64,000 nt of DNA from JACJWR01 sp963752505 (GTDB lineage Bacteria; Actinomycetota; Actinomycetes; S36-B12; UBA10799), in NCBI GenBank assembly GCA_963752505.1, contig CAVVYM010000008.1, positions 1 through 64,000 on the forward strand, given 5' to 3'. This document shows, one piece after another, positions 35,641 through 45,230 of this stretch. Under the pieces are notes generated by a model. It was not told where the DNA came from and did no database searches. It saw only the letters and a program-made list of their open reading frames with translations. How positions within the stretch are numbered: position 1 is the first letter of the stretch; the number at the start of each line of letters is the position of its first letter. The position numbers and the translations under genes were made by a program.

Positions 35641-36261
35641 CTAGTTGCCGCTGGCCTTCTTGATGCTGAACGAGTAGATGATCTCCAGCACACCCATGAC
35701 CACCAGCCAGAGACCAGCGATCAGGGCCAAGATCTCCAACGACTCGAACGGCACTGCCAGCACGATCACACCGGCGATCAACCCGAGTACGCCCGCCACG
35801 ATCACGAATCCGCGGCCGGATTGACCCTTGGCCTGGATGCCGACGATCAACTGCCAGATGCCTCGGAACAGGAATGATATACCGATGAAAAGGCTCAGGA
35901 TGTAGACGCCGTTGGTGATTCCACCCCGGAAACACAGGACGCCCAAGATCAGGCTGATCGCCCCCACCAGGATCGCGAGCGTTCGTTCACCGCCGCTCAG
36001 TTCCTTGTTGAATCCCTGGACGATCTGCACGATTCCGGAGACGATCAGCCAGACCCCGAAGATCACGGCGATGACGAGGATCGTCTTGCCCGGCCAGGCC
36101 AGGAAAAGGGCCCCGAGCAGGATGCTCAGCAATCCCGTGACGAGTACGACCCACCAGGCCTTGCCAATTGCGTGGAGGACGTCGTCCTCGGTGACGACGA
36201 ATCGTTCGTCCACCATCTGTTGCGGAGGCCCCTGGGGAGCGCCCTGATTGTCAGTGCTCAT
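35641..36261 (-). CDS. HdeD/DUF308 family membrane protein
   Basis: A 206-residue protein with six predicted transmembrane helices in pairs, including WWVVLVTGLLSILLGALFLAWP and the repeated GVWLIVSGIVQIVQG / GLWLVVMGVLEIIY pattern of DUF308 duplications. The N-terminus is polar and Gln/Pro-rich. HdeD proteins are linked to acid resistance in E. coli; the role in Actinomycetota is unknown. Start ATG 36261 with AAGGTGGAC upstream. Confidence 0.88.
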   Translation of the reverse strand: MSTDNQGAPQGPPQQMVDERFVVTEDDVLHAIGKAWWVVLVTGLLSILLGALFLAWPGKTILVIAVIFGVWLIVSGIVQIVQGFNKELSGGERTLAILVGAISLILGVLCFRGGITNGVYILSLFIGISFLFRGIWQLIVGIQAKGQSGRGFVIVAGVLGLIAGVIVLAVPFESLEILALIAGLWLVVMGVLEIIYSFSIKKASGN

Positions 36262-36341
36262 GTCCACCTTTCCGTGGTTGTTGCGTGCGGGCACGCCTGC
36301 CCAATGCTCGCACCGTACTGTCCCAGATCCGCTGCTCGCCG

Positions 36342-38066
36342 CTAGCGCCCGACGGCGCGCCGACGCAAGTGGTCGATTCGTGCCTGCAGGGTGGCCGTGT
36401 CGGCTTGCGAAGCAGGCGGGCCGCCGGTGGCGCGACGCGCCTCGCTGTGGGCAACGGCCGGGGTGACGTTGAACTGCTTCGCATAGGCGCGGGCACACGC
36501 ATTCAACTCTGACCGCAGGTCGGAGCGCTGGGCTTCGGCGGTCTTGCCCGGCGCGCTCGGCGGCGCTGATTCGCGGTGCCCGCGCGTGCTCACCAGGGGT
36601 CCTGCAGCGCGACGTTGGTGCAGGAGTTCGGATACCTGCCCGACGTCGAGGAGACCGGGAATCCCCAAGAACTCCTCCTCTTCGGAGTCCGCCGGAACGA
36701 CGTGGCCCTCGAACACGCCACCGTCGAAGACCACCCGGTCCAACGTCGCTTCGCTGGTGAGCGGCTGCACGCTACCCGAAGCTTCGGTGTCACGGGCCTG
36801 GGCCGACCGATCTTCGGCCTCGCTGTGGGCCCACGGTTGATCCAGCCCGCCATCATCACGGCGGCGCAACACATGGTCGCGTTCGGCCTCCAACTCGGCC
36901 GCCTGCGCGAGCAGTCGGGGCACGCTCGGGAGGAACACCGAGGCCGTCTCGCCAGAGCGCCGGGCCCGAACGAAGCGGCCGACCGCCTGCGCGAAGTACA
37001 ACGGTGTCGCCGCCGATGTGGCGTAGACGCCCACCATGAGTCGTGGCACGTCGACGCCTTCGCTCACCATCCGCACGGCGACCATCCAGCGTTCCCCGGA
37101 CGCGGCGAAGGAAGCGATTCGGGCGCTGGCACCCGGCTCGTCGGACAGCACCAGCACCGCCTGTTGGCCGGTGAGTTCGCGCAGGCGCTTGGCGTAGCCG
37201 CGGGCAGCGGTCTGATCGCTGGCGAGAACCAGCCCGCCGGCATCCGGAACATGCTGTCGTACCTCAGAAAGCCTGCGGTCGGCGTCCCGAAGCACCTGCC
37301 CGATCCAGGTGCCCGAAGGATCCAAGGCAGTGCGCCACGCCGCCGCGGAAACCTCTCGCGGCAGGGCATCCGCGACGTCGGCCCGATACACATCGCCGAC
37401 ATTGGTGCGCCAGGTCATCTCCCCGGAGTAGGCCAGAAAGATCACCGGCCGCACCACGGCATCGGCGAGGGCGTCGGAGTAGCCGTAGATGAAATCCGCC
37501 TCGCTGCGCAGCGTGCCGTCGGACTCCCCTTCGTACCGCACGAACGGAATCGGATTGATGTCGCTGCGAAAGGGCGTGCCGGTCAGGCTGAGCCGACGTT
37601 CCGCCGGTGAGAAAGCCTCCTGGACGGCCTCGCCCCAGCTCATCGAATCGCCGGCGTGGTGGATCTCGTCGAGGATCACCAGCGTTCGACGTCCGGCCAC
37701 AAGCGACCGGAGAGCGTTCGTCACGGCTGCGACCCCGGCGTAGGTGACGACCGGACCGTGGGCTTCCGCCGGCAATCCAGTGCCACGTCCGTACGCGCCG
37801 GTGAGGTGGATGTCGTGCAGGTCAGCCGCTTCAATCCACTGGGTCTTGAGATGGTCGGTCGGCGTGACCACGACCACCCGGTCAACCACCCTCGAATCGA
37901 GCAACCGTCGAGCCAGCACCAGCGCGAAGGTGGTCTTCCCCGCACCAGGGGTCGCGACCGCGAGGAAGTCCCGCGGCGAAGTCTCGGCGTATGCGGCCAG
38001 GGCCCGCTCCTGCCACGGCCGCAGCTTTGGTCCGGCTGCGGCCAACCGTGGGAATCTCACGAGCAC
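36342..38066 (-). CDS. DEAD/DEAH-box helicase (SSL2/RAD25-type superfamily II)
   Basis: A 574-residue SF2 helicase: LRPWQERALAAY (Q-like), Walker A ATPGAGKTTFAL, motif Ia VVVTPTDHLKTQW, motif II LDEIHHAGD, motif III LTGTPFRSD, then motif V VRMVSEGVDVPRL and motif VI YFAQAVGRFVRARR. A charged C-terminal extension of about 150 residues follows. This helicase type is regularly found next to DUF3039 in Actinomycetota, as it is here (49 bp). Cellular role uncertain, perhaps repair or transcription-coupled work. Confidence 0.9.
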   Translation of the reverse strand: MLVRFPRLAAAGPKLRPWQERALAAYAETSPRDFLAVATPGAGKTTFALVLARRLLDSRVVDRVVVVTPTDHLKTQWIEAADLHDIHLTGAYGRGTGLPAEAHGPVVTYAGVAAVTNALRSLVAGRRTLVILDEIHHAGDSMSWGEAVQEAFSPAERRLSLTGTPFRSDINPIPFVRYEGESDGTLRSEADFIYGYSDALADAVVRPVIFLAYSGEMTWRTNVGDVYRADVADALPREVSAAAWRTALDPSGTWIGQVLRDADRRLSEVRQHVPDAGGLVLASDQTAARGYAKRLRELTGQQAVLVLSDEPGASARIASFAASGERWMVAVRMVSEGVDVPRLMVGVYATSAATPLYFAQAVGRFVRARRSGETASVFLPSVPRLLAQAAELEAERDHVLRRRDDGGLDQPWAHSEAEDRSAQARDTEASGSVQPLTSEATLDRVVFDGGVFEGHVVPADSEEEEFLGIPGLLDVGQVSELLHQRRAAGPLVSTRGHRESAPPSAPGKTAEAQRSDLRSELNACARAYAKQFNVTPAVAHSEARRATGGPPASQADTATLQARIDHLRRRAVGR

Positions 38067-38115
38067 AAGACCCTACGATCAGCTGGCTCTCGGGCCGTGC
38101 TCCGGGGCACCTGAC

Positions 38116-38394
38116 TCAGTCGGAATCGTCGCCGCCGGAACCGCCGCCGGCCATACCCTCGTAGATCTTTTTGCAGTCGGGGCAGACGGGGAACTTCGAG
38201 GGATCGCGGTTGGGCACCCACACCTTGCCGCACAGGGCGATCACAGGCTCACCGGTCACCGCGCTCTCCACGATCTTGTCCTTGCGCACGAAGTGCGCGA
38301 ATCGCTCGTGGTCGCCCTCATCGAGCCGCTCGTCGGTGCGCTCCTCGGTGAGCGTCCCACCAGAGAGTCCGGGTGTATCCAGAGGTGTTGTCAT
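38116..38394 (-). CDS. DUF3039 zinc-ribbon-like protein
   Basis: A 92-residue protein conserved in Actinomycetota. The core HERFAHFVRKDKIVESAV is followed by three cysteines (ALCGKVWVPNRDP, then CPDCKKIYE) and a Gly/Asp tail. With a nearby His, the cysteines could hold a zinc ion. ATG 38394 chosen; GTG 38403 adds three residues. It precedes the helicase on the same strand. Confidence 0.9.
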   Translation of the reverse strand: MTTPLDTPGLSGGTLTEERTDERLDEGDHERFAHFVRKDKIVESAVTGEPVIALCGKVWVPNRDPSKFPVCPDCKKIYEGMAGGGSGGDDSD

Positions 38395-38445
38395 GCGGAC
38401 CATCCTAATTCCCGACTGGGAACGAGGCCGCGTGCGTCGCGTGCA

Positions 38446-39060
38446 CTAGTTCAGGGCCGGATCCGGCGGGAACGTGCTGGCGTACCGCAGATCATTGGGT
38501 TGACGTCGTAGGACTTTCGACCAGGCGTAGTCCCGGGGGCTGCGCCGGGCCAGCTCGAGGTCGCCGGCCGCGGAATCCACCACCCACCAGGATCCCTGCT
38601 CCAACTCATCGTCGAGTTGACCGGCTGCCCAGCCCGCATAGCCCACGAACAGTTGCGCATCGGCCAGGACCGGCGCGAGCGAATCGGGCTCACGCTCCAA
38701 ATCGATGACCGCCCAGAGCCCGCTGAGCGCCCTGACACCATCTGGGAGCACCTCGCGTATGCCCTGCCGCAAACTCGCGACGGCGACCCCCGCATCGGCC
38801 TGCACGGGGCCGCCAAGGGCGATCTGCGGATGCAGCACCCACTCCCAACCGGGCACCACCTCTTCGACCGGCACGGCCGACAGGTCGTTCAGTACGACTC
38901 CTAAGGTGCCCGCCTCGTCGTGCTCCAGCAAGAGCACCACTGATCGGCGAAAGGTTGGCTCGTCGATGAGGGGCGTCGCGACGAGCAATGCGCCGGTGAA
39001 GGCCTCGCCCGGGTCGCCCAACCCGCTGCTGATTCGCGCCACGAGACCTATTGTGGTCAC
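38446..39060 (-). CDS. YqgE/AlgH family protein (UPF0301)
   Basis: A 204-residue protein. Hallmarks are GALLVATPLIDEPTFRRSVVLLLEH near the N-terminus, ALGGPVQ in the centre, and LFVGYAGWAAGQLDDELEQGSWW with the tail SPRDYAWSKVLRRQ. Function is unresolved across the family. GTG 39060 start is tentative. It is divergent from trxA. Confidence 0.92.
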   Translation of the reverse strand: MTTIGLVARISSGLGDPGEAFTGALLVATPLIDEPTFRRSVVLLLEHDEAGTLGVVLNDLSAVPVEEVVPGWEWVLHPQIALGGPVQADAGVAVASLRQGIREVLPDGVRALSGLWAVIDLEREPDSLAPVLADAQLFVGYAGWAAGQLDDELEQGSWWVVDSAAGDLELARRSPRDYAWSKVLRRQPNDLRYASTFPPDPALN

Positions 39061-39154
39061 CAGTGCCGACGAATGCCCTGCGGAGCCCCGCTTAGGCGGT
39101 GCGGATGCGGAACGCCGTCACTGGCCTTGCGGCCGCGGCCGCTGGGCGGGCAAA

Positions 39155-39174
39155 AATACCCCCCGGGGAATATT
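39155..39174. promoter_or_regulatory. Imperfect ATACCCC/GGGG-type inverted repeat upstream of trxA
   Basis: AATA, six Cs, four Gs and AATATT form an imperfect palindrome about 100 bp before trxA. It resembles the perfect ATACCCC site at 58774, a type bound by CsoR/CstR-like regulators. Weak evidence on its own, because the background is GC-rich. Confidence 0.35.
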
Positions 39175-39270
39175 GTCGTCGAAGGCTAACGTTGCCACAC
39201 CCGGACGGCGCGCCAAGCGCCGCACGTGCCCACGATGCACGTGATGTGGCTCAATCAGAACAGGAGAATC

Positions 39271-39645
39271 ATGGCCACCGTAGAAGTGACGCTGGACAAC
39301 TTCAAGGACACCGTCGAGAACAACTCGACCGTGTTCATCGACTTCTGGGCGGAATGGTGTGGCCCGTGCCGCATGTTCGGCCCGGTCTACGAGCAGGTTT
39401 CCGAGGACAACCCGGATTTCGTGTTCGCCAAGGTCGACACCGAAGCCCAGCAGCAACTCGCCGCGGAGTTCCGCATCAGCTCGATTCCCACCCTCATGGC
39501 AATCCGCGATGGAATCGTGATCTACAGCCAGCCGGGGGCGCTGCCCAAGAACAACCTCGAAGAGCTGGTCAAAGCGGTGCGCGACGTGGACATGGACGAG
39601 GTCCGTGCCGACATCGAGAAGCAGCAGGCAGAAGCCAGCCAGTAG
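39271..39645 (+). CDS. trxA: Thioredoxin
   Basis: A 124-residue thioredoxin-fold protein with the redox site WCGPC in FIDFWAEWCGPCRMF, the cis-proline region SIPTLMAIRDG, and a slightly extended helical C-terminus (EVRADIEKQQAE). Start ATG 39271 has AGGAGA upstream; the earlier in-frame start is unlikely. It is followed by a strong terminator, so it is monocistronic. Confidence 0.93.
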   Translation: MATVEVTLDNFKDTVENNSTVFIDFWAEWCGPCRMFGPVYEQVSEDNPDFVFAKVDTEAQQQLAAEFRISSIPTLMAIRDGIVIYSQPGALPKNNLEELVKAVRDVDMDEVRADIEKQQAEASQ

Positions 39646-39660
39646 CCCAAGTCTCACGGC

Positions 39661-39692
39661 GGTCTCCGTCACACCCAGGTGTGACGGAGACC
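39661..39692 (+). terminator. Strong hairpin terminator after trxA
   Basis: Perfect 15-base inverted repeat, 39661-39675 with 39678-39692. The practical stem is about 14 bp with a 4-base loop. It starts 15 bp past the trxA stop. Confidence 0.8.
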
Positions 39693-39856
39693 ACAATTCG
39701 TCCGTTCAGCCGATACCACAGACACCGAACGGATGATCCCTTGCAGCACTCCCTCTCACTAGCGTCATTGCAGGTCAGCGGCATTTATCGCTGACTATCT
39801 GATGCCTCGATCGCCGACCACAAGGGTCGGCTAGACGTGACGACGGGAGACGCTTC

Positions 39857-40231
39857 GTGCCGCAACAACCGCTTTCGCAGGTGCCGGCAGATGCAACGTG
39901 GGAATGGCAGGAAGTGGGGGCGTGCCGGGAGGCGGACCCCGACCTGTTCTTTCATCCGCAAAATGAGCGGGGGCTGGCGCGAGTACGCCGGGACCGAAGT
40001 GCGAAGGCCGTCTGCTCCCGATGTTCCGTCCGCGTTGAGTGCGCCGACTACGCGATCCGCGCACGGGAACCCTACGGAGTCTGGGGCGGCCTCACCGAGG
40101 AAGAGCGCGAGCGCGTCTACCTGAAGGTCGCAGTCCCGCAGTTCCCGCGCCAACGCGGCGAAGGTGCCAAGTTGGCCGCCGACGAGATTGCCGCCGCGGT
40201 GATGCCCACATCACTCGGAGTCGTCTCCTAG
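39857..40231 (+). CDS. WhiB-family iron-sulfur transcription factor (WhiB3-like)
   Basis: A 124-residue WhiB protein. Four cluster cysteines occur in GACRE, CSRC and VECADY (C-X29..C-X2-C-X5-C spacing style), followed by the PYGVWGGL turn and a basic tail. The DLFFHP and REPYGVWGGL blocks resemble WhiB3 more than WhiB1 or WhiB2. Such proteins bind [4Fe-4S], interact with sigma-70 region 4 and respond to redox or NO. Start GTG 39857 with GGGAGA upstream. It sits beside trxA, so two redox genes are adjacent. Confidence 0.9.
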   Translation: MPQQPLSQVPADATWEWQEVGACREADPDLFFHPQNERGLARVRRDRSAKAVCSRCSVRVECADYAIRAREPYGVWGGLTEEERERVYLKVAVPQFPRQRGEGAKLAADEIAAAVMPTSLGVVS

Positions 40232-40260
40232 CCAACCTCGCAATAGCGTTGCACGCCGAC

Positions 40261-40297
40261 GGGCCCCCGATACCGGAACTTCCGGCAGCGGGGGCCC
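40261..40297. terminator. Bidirectional terminator between whiB and pckG
   Basis: A 9-bp stem (40261-40269 with 40289-40297) with an inner CCGG/CCGG pairing, placed between two converging genes and therefore usable from both sides. Confidence 0.75.
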
Positions 40298-40338
40298 TCG
40301 CGTTGCACTCGGCAGGACGGCCCTCAGGGCCCCCAGCC

Positions 40339-42180
40339 TCAGGCGTTGTTCGCGGCCTCCGTCAGGCGGACCTCGAGGTTGGAGAGCTCTTGGCGCAGCG
40401 CAGTTGGCACCTGGTCGCCGAACTTGTCGAAGTACTCATCGGTCAGGGCGCACTCCGCGAGCCAGGTCTCCGGAATCACCTCGAAGAGTTCGGTCAGCTG
40501 CTCGGGCGTGAGGTCAAGCCCACTGACGTCGAGGTCCTCGGCCAGCGGCCGACGACCGATCGCCGTCTCTTCGGCCTCAACCACGCCGTCGACCCGGTCG
40601 ATGATCCAGGCGAGCACCCGTGAATTGTCGCCGAATCCAGGCCAAATGAACCTGCCGTCGGCATCCTTGCGGAACCAGTTCACCTGGTAGACCTTGGGCA
40701 GCTTGGACTCGTCCCCCTCTTCGCCGATCTTGACCCAGTGACCCCAGTAGTCCGCCATGTTGTAGCCGCAGAACGGCAGCATTGCGAACGGGTCGCGGCG
40801 CAGCGCGCCCACGGTGCCCTCCGCTGCAGCGGTCTGCTCGGAGGCGATCGTGGCGCCGATGAACACACCGTGGTTCCACGACAACGCCTCGTTGACCAGC
40901 GGCACGTTGGTGGCACGACGGCCGCCGAACAGCACCGCGGAGATCGGCACGCCGGCTGGGTCCTCCCAGTTGTCAGCGATCGACGGGCACTGCGAGGCAG
41001 GTGCCGTGAATCGCGAGTTGGGGTGGCTGGAGAGTTCGCCCGACTCCGGGGTCCAGTCGTTGCCCTTCCAGTCGATGAGGTGGTCGGGCACCTCCTCGGT
41101 CATGCCCTCCCACCAGACGTCACCGTCATCGGTGAGCGCCACATTCGTGAAGATGCAGTTGCCAGGGTCCAGCGTCCGCATCGCGTTGGCGTTGGTCTTC
41201 ATGCTGGTGCCGGGGGCGACGCCGAAGAAACCGGCCTCCGGGTTGATGGCGTGCAACTGGCCGTCATCGCCGAAGCGCATCCAGGCGATGTCGTCGCCCA
41301 CCGTCTCGACCTTCCAGCCGGGCAGCGTGGGTTCGAGCATGGCGAGGTTCGTCTTGCCGCAGGCCGACGGGAAGGCAGCCGTCAGGTACTTGACGTCACC
41401 GCGGGGCGAGGTGAGTTTGAGGATCAGCATGTGCTCGGCCAACCAGCCCTCATCGCGGGCCATGGCAGACGCGATGCGCAGCGCGAAACACTTCTTGCCG
41501 AGCAGGGCATTGCCTCCGTAACCGGAGCCATACGACCAGATTTCGCGGCTCTCCGGGAACTGCACGATGTACTTGGTGTCGTTGCACGGCCAAGCCACGT
41601 CGTCGCGAGCGTTTCCGTCCTCATCGACCAGCGGGTATCCCACTGAGTGCAGGGCCGGGACGAAGTCGCCCTCCTCGCCAATGAGATCCAGCGCCTGGTT
41701 GCCCATGCGGGTCATGATGCGCATGTTGACCACGACGTACGGGGAGTCCGTGATTTCCACTCCCAACTCGCTGATGCGCGAGCCGAGCGGACCCATGGAG
41801 AACGGGATCACGTACATCGTCCGGCCGCGCATGCAACCGGCGAACAGGCCCTTGAGGATCCCGCGCATCTCGGTGGGTTCCATCCAGTTGTTCGTCGGAC
41901 CCGCGTCGATCTCGCGGTTGGAGCAGATGTAGGTGCGGTCCTCCACGCGGGCCACGTCTGAGGGGTTGGATCGGGCCAGGAAGGAGTTGGGCCGCTTGGC
42001 GGGATTCAATTGGATGAAGGTGCCGCTAGCCACCATGTCGGCGGTCAACCGATCCCACTCGGCGTCGGAGCCGTCGCACCACTCGACTCGATCGGGTTGT
42101 GTGAGGGCAGCCACCTCTTCCACCCACTCGAGGAGCTTCTTGTTCCTAGTCGGCGGATTCTCGAGTCCGGGAATGGTCAT
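40339..42180 (-). CDS. pckG: Phosphoenolpyruvate carboxykinase (GTP)
   Basis: A 613-residue GTP-dependent enzyme converting oxaloacetate to PEP and CO2 in gluconeogenesis. Visible are [12 protein letters not shown], the [14 protein letters not shown] substrate loop, the P-loop [13 protein letters not shown] with its reactive cysteine, and [13 protein letters not shown]. The [14 protein letters not shown] and [13 protein letters not shown] stretches complete the signature. Start ATG 42180 follows GGAGAG; the upstream open frame is not protein-like. Fits growth on fatty acids via the lipid genes of this window. Confidence 0.97.
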   Translation of the reverse strand: MTIPGLENPPTRNKKLLEWVEEVAALTQPDRVEWCDGSDAEWDRLTADMVASGTFIQLNPAKRPNSFLARSNPSDVARVEDRTYICSNREIDAGPTNNWMEPTEMRGILKGLFAGCMRGRTMYVIPFSMGPLGSRISELGVEITDSPYVVVNMRIMTRMGNQALDLIGEEGDFVPALHSVGYPLVDEDGNARDDVAWPCNDTKYIVQFPESREIWSYGSGYGGNALLGKKCFALRIASAMARDEGWLAEHMLILKLTSPRGDVKYLTAAFPSACGKTNLAMLEPTLPGWKVETVGDDIAWMRFGDDGQLHAINPEAGFFGVAPGTSMKTNANAMRTLDPGNCIFTNVALTDDGDVWWEGMTEEVPDHLIDWKGNDWTPESGELSSHPNSRFTAPASQCPSIADNWEDPAGVPISAVLFGGRRATNVPLVNEALSWNHGVFIGATIASEQTAAAEGTVGALRRDPFAMLPFCGYNMADYWGHWVKIGEEGDESKLPKVYQVNWFRKDADGRFIWPGFGDNSRVLAWIIDRVDGVVEAEETAIGRRPLAEDLDVSGLDLTPEQLTELFEVIPETWLAECALTDEYFDKFGDQVPTALRQELSNLEVRLTEAANNA

Positions 42181-42375
42181 CAGCGCTCTCCTATGCCGGT
42201 TGAGATGGAAGTATGTTCCCAGCCTGCCACTAATACGTCCGCGAGTGAACATCGGGTACGCGTGGTTGGGAGGCAATCTGGTAGGAGTCGGAAAACCGAT
42301 CGGAAACAATGAGTGAAGGGCTTGTCTGTGCTGTCGCACAGCTTGGCCTGTCCACGACCAACGAGAGGCGCCAAG

Positions 42376-43218
42376 GTGGAGACATCAGAGCCAGGCAGCA
42401 TGTTCTATGAGGGCGTGGTCGAGACGGAGACCTTCTCCGAGGACGCCTACAGCGGCACGTTCGTGGCAACGGCCCACACCGCGAGCCCATGGAGCAAGAA
42501 GCACCAGCACGCGGGGCCGGCGTGCGCCCTCCTGGTGTGGGCGTTGGAGCGGCTATCGATCCCAACTCCGGCACCGCTGACCAACCGGATCTCGGTGGAC
42601 ATCATGGACCCGATTCCGCTGGGAGCCATCGCAGTCACGGCCCAGGTGGTGCAGGAGGGGCACTTCGCGAGCCTGGTGGAGGCCGAGATGTTCCGCGCCG
42701 GCTACTCAGACCCGATAATGCGCCTCAGCGCTTGGCGCACCAAGCGAGCGCCGCTGGATTCGAATCCCGATGGAGTTGAGCCCGTTGCAGTGCCGCCGCG
42801 CGGTAGCAAGGTGACGTCACCTGCCACCTGGTCCAAGGGCTTCGGTCAGGCCATCCGTTGGCGAGCTAGTGAGGGGACGATCGGCGGGGTGGGCCGCACC
42901 ACCGTGTGGGCCCGTCCGAGGGTCAACCTCGTCGACTCCGAACCCGCCACCGGAATGCCACTGGTGGCGCTCCTGGCCGGAGCAACGTCAAGCCTCAGTT
43001 CTCTTGCAGACTCCGACGACGCGGTCTTCGTGAGCACCGACCTCACCGTCCATGCGCTGCGCGAACCCGTGGGCAAGAGCATGTGGATCACCGCGCAGTC
43101 ATTCCTCGATGACGATGGCGTGGGCGTCGCGACGTCGACCATCGGCGACAAGCGTGGTTCAATCGCGGTCGGTAACCAAGCCCTGTTCCTGGCTGACCGG
43201 TCCGAAATCAGGTTCTGA
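42376..43218 (+). CDS. Acyl-CoA thioesterase-like (TesB/4HBT_3-type double hotdog)
   Basis: A 280-residue protein starting at GTG 42376, with GAGAGG 8 bp upstream. Its N-terminal half has [20 protein letters not shown] and [16 protein letters not shown]; the second half has [18 protein letters not shown] and [21 protein letters not shown]. This order matches hotdog thioesterase-like proteins of Actinomycetota that contain a TesB-like repeat. The canonical TesB catalytic block is not obvious, so activity is uncertain. It is divergent from pckG. Confidence 0.7.
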   Translation: METSEPGSMFYEGVVETETFSEDAYSGTFVATAHTASPWSKKHQHAGPACALLVWALERLSIPTPAPLTNRISVDIMDPIPLGAIAVTAQVVQEGHFASLVEAEMFRAGYSDPIMRLSAWRTKRAPLDSNPDGVEPVAVPPRGSKVTSPATWSKGFGQAIRWRASEGTIGGVGRTTVWARPRVNLVDSEPATGMPLVALLAGATSSLSSLADSDDAVFVSTDLTVHALREPVGKSMWITAQSFLDDDGVGVATSTIGDKRGSIAVGNQALFLADRSEIRF

Positions 43219-43378
43219 AGCCACACGTTTCAGTTGAGGCGCCTGGCGCTTGCTGCGCTGCTGATGTCCGCCGCCACGACCATCGCCGCTGTCGGGTCGC
43301 ACCCTTGTTGTTCGCGTCCAAGAGTCGGGCGGTCGAGGTGGCTAAGGTGGTCCCGTCGCCGACGCAGGAGTTCTCATC

Positions 43379-43681
43379 ATGATCACCGAGACCGCATACA
43401 TGTCGATTCAGCCCGGGCACGAGGCGGACTTCGAGGCCGCCATCGCCACGGCGCGAGGACTCGTGGAACAAACCCCCGGGTGCCGCGGCCTGACCGTGCA
43501 GCGCGGCGTGGAGCGACCCCACGTCTACTTGGTCACGATCCTGTGGAACACGTTGGACGACCACCTGGTGGGATTCCGCGAGTCCAACCGTTTCCCGCGC
43601 TGGCGCGAGTTACTCGGACCCCACTACTCGGAACCGCCCATGGTTGAGCACTGGGGACCCGTCGAGACCAGCGCGGAGTAG
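43379..43681 (+). CDS. Antibiotic biosynthesis monooxygenase (ABM) domain protein
   Basis: A 100-residue dimeric alpha-beta-barrel protein. Blocks ITETAYMSIQPGHEADFEAA, TPGCRGLTVQRGVERPHVYLV and WNTLDDHLVGFRES are typical of ABM domains. Single-domain ABM proteins are often quinone or heme oxygenases, or have no known role. Start ATG 43379 with CAGGAG upstream. It precedes the AAA+ gene by 25 bp on the same strand. Confidence 0.88.
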   Translation: MITETAYMSIQPGHEADFEAAIATARGLVEQTPGCRGLTVQRGVERPHVYLVTILWNTLDDHLVGFRESNRFPRWRELLGPHYSEPPMVEHWGPVETSAE

Positions 43682-43706
43682 CCAACCGCGGCACGCGGCG
43701 CAGCTC

Positions 43707-45209
43707 ATGACTCCCCCACCCACGCGGTCACCCTCACGCGACCTGCGCACGCTGCTCGCATCGCGACACCAACTCCTGATCGCCGTCGGGCGGGACGAGA
43801 AGCGGCTGCTGGGGTTGGTCCGAGGCGTCGCCGATCCGCTCGGCCTTCCGGTGTGGACGTGGACGGTGTCGCGCGGGTTGCGGCCCCACGGAGCGCCCCG
43901 CGGCAATCAGCCGTCAGCCCCCGTGGCCGGCACAACCGACATCGCGCAGGCCATCGCTTTCGTCTCCGACTCGCCCCAGCCAGGTGTGTATCTCTTTCTG
44001 GATGCAGCCGGGATTCGGGACGACTCGCTCGCCCTGCGTCGGGCGAAGGAACTGGCCCAGCAACCGGTGCCGGGACGAACCCTTGTCCTCACCGGGCTGG
44101 GCAGCTCCGTGCCGGCCGACCTCTCGCCCGAGGCGGCCCTGTACCGGCCAACGCCGCCGGACACCGCGGAGCTCTCGGCCCTGCTCGACCGAACCGCTAG
44201 CGGCCTCGCGCGCAGCGGGATGTCGATTCGGCTGTCAGCCAGCGCCAGAACGGCGCTACTGGATTCGCTGCGCGGGCTCACCCTGATCGAAGCGGAGCGC
44301 CTCATCGTGGAGCACACGGTGGTCGACGGCGTTCTGGGAGACAATGACCTGGCCGGCATCCGGGCCGCCAAGGCCCACCTGCTGAGTAACGATTCACCAC
44401 TGGATCTCATCGCCACGGACGTGCCGCTGGCAACGGTGGGCGGCCTGGACACGCTCAAGACCTGGTTGTCTGAACGTGGTCGGGCCTTCGAACCCGCGGC
44501 TCGCGCCTACGGCCTGCCGCTGCCCAGAGGTGTGTTGCTCACCGGCGTGCCCGGCACCGGAAAGTCCCTCGTGGCCAAGGCCATCGCCACCTCCTGGGGC
44601 ATGGCGCTCGTGGCTCTCGACACCGGCCGCATGCACGGCTCGTTCATCGGCGAATCCGAGCAGCGGCTCGTGGGGGCCCTTGAAGCAATCGAAGCGATGA
44701 CACCGGTCGTGTTGTGGATCGACGAAATCGAGAAGGCATTCCAGGGCGGTGGCGACGCCGACGGTGGCGCGGCCTCCCGAGTACTCGGCGTGCTGCTGCG
44801 ATGGCTGCAGGAGCGCCCCGCGGGGATCTTCGTGGTCGCCACCAGCAACGACGTGACCAAACTGCCGCCGGAACTCACCCGCCGCGGGCGATTCGACGAG
44901 GTCTTCTTCGTGGATCTGCCCGGCCCGCAGGAGCGCGCGGCCATCTTCGCCGCCCAATTGTCGGGCCGAGGCAGGCCCGTGGACCTGTTCGATCTGGCGG
45001 GGTTGGCGGCCGCCACCGAAGGCTTCTCGGGTGCCGAGATCGAGTCGGTGGTGGTCAGTTCGCTCTACGCCGCCTACGCGGCGGGCGCGGACCTGAGCAC
45101 CGAGGTGCTCGTTCGGGAGGCCGCCGCCACGGTCCCACTGTCTGTGCTTCGGGCTGAGGACGTCGACGCCCTGCGCGCGTGGGCACGTGGGCGTGCGATT
45201 CGCGCCTAG
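43707..45209 (+). CDS. AAA+ ATPase (Ycf46/FtsH-like ATPase core without protease)
   Basis: A 500-residue protein. The N-terminal 230 residues are a degenerate RecA-like region without a P-loop. The C-terminal AAA+ module has Walker A TGVPGTGKSLVAKA, the pore-loop region GRMHGSFIGESEQRL, Walker B VLWIDEIEKAF, sensor VATSNDVTKLPPEL and arginine fingers in TRRGRFDEVFFVDLPG. This two-part organisation matches Ycf46-type ATPases, linked to carbon and stress regulation in cyanobacteria. The function here is unknown. ATG 43707 chosen over the earlier open frame because that overlaps the ABM gene. Confidence 0.85.
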   Translation: MTPPPTRSPSRDLRTLLASRHQLLIAVGRDEKRLLGLVRGVADPLGLPVWTWTVSRGLRPHGAPRGNQPSAPVAGTTDIAQAIAFVSDSPQPGVYLFLDAAGIRDDSLALRRAKELAQQPVPGRTLVLTGLGSSVPADLSPEAALYRPTPPDTAELSALLDRTASGLARSGMSIRLSASARTALLDSLRGLTLIEAERLIVEHTVVDGVLGDNDLAGIRAAKAHLLSNDSPLDLIATDVPLATVGGLDTLKTWLSERGRAFEPAARAYGLPLPRGVLLTGVPGTGKSLVAKAIATSWGMALVALDTGRMHGSFIGESEQRLVGALEAIEAMTPVVLWIDEIEKAFQGGGDADGGAASRVLGVLLRWLQERPAGIFVVATSNDVTKLPPELTRRGRFDEVFFVDLPGPQERAAIFAAQLSGRGRPVDLFDLAGLAAATEGFSGAEIESVVVSSLYAAYAAGADLSTEVLVREAAATVPLSVLRAEDVDALRAWARGRAIRA

Positions 45210-45230
45210 CCCCGGGTCGGCCGGGGTGGT

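Noticed and set aside
39700..39735. Inverted repeat TCCGTTC / GAACGGA upstream of whiB
   Set aside because: Arms are only 7 bp and separated by 19 bp; chance occurrence is plausible, and no regulator is implied.
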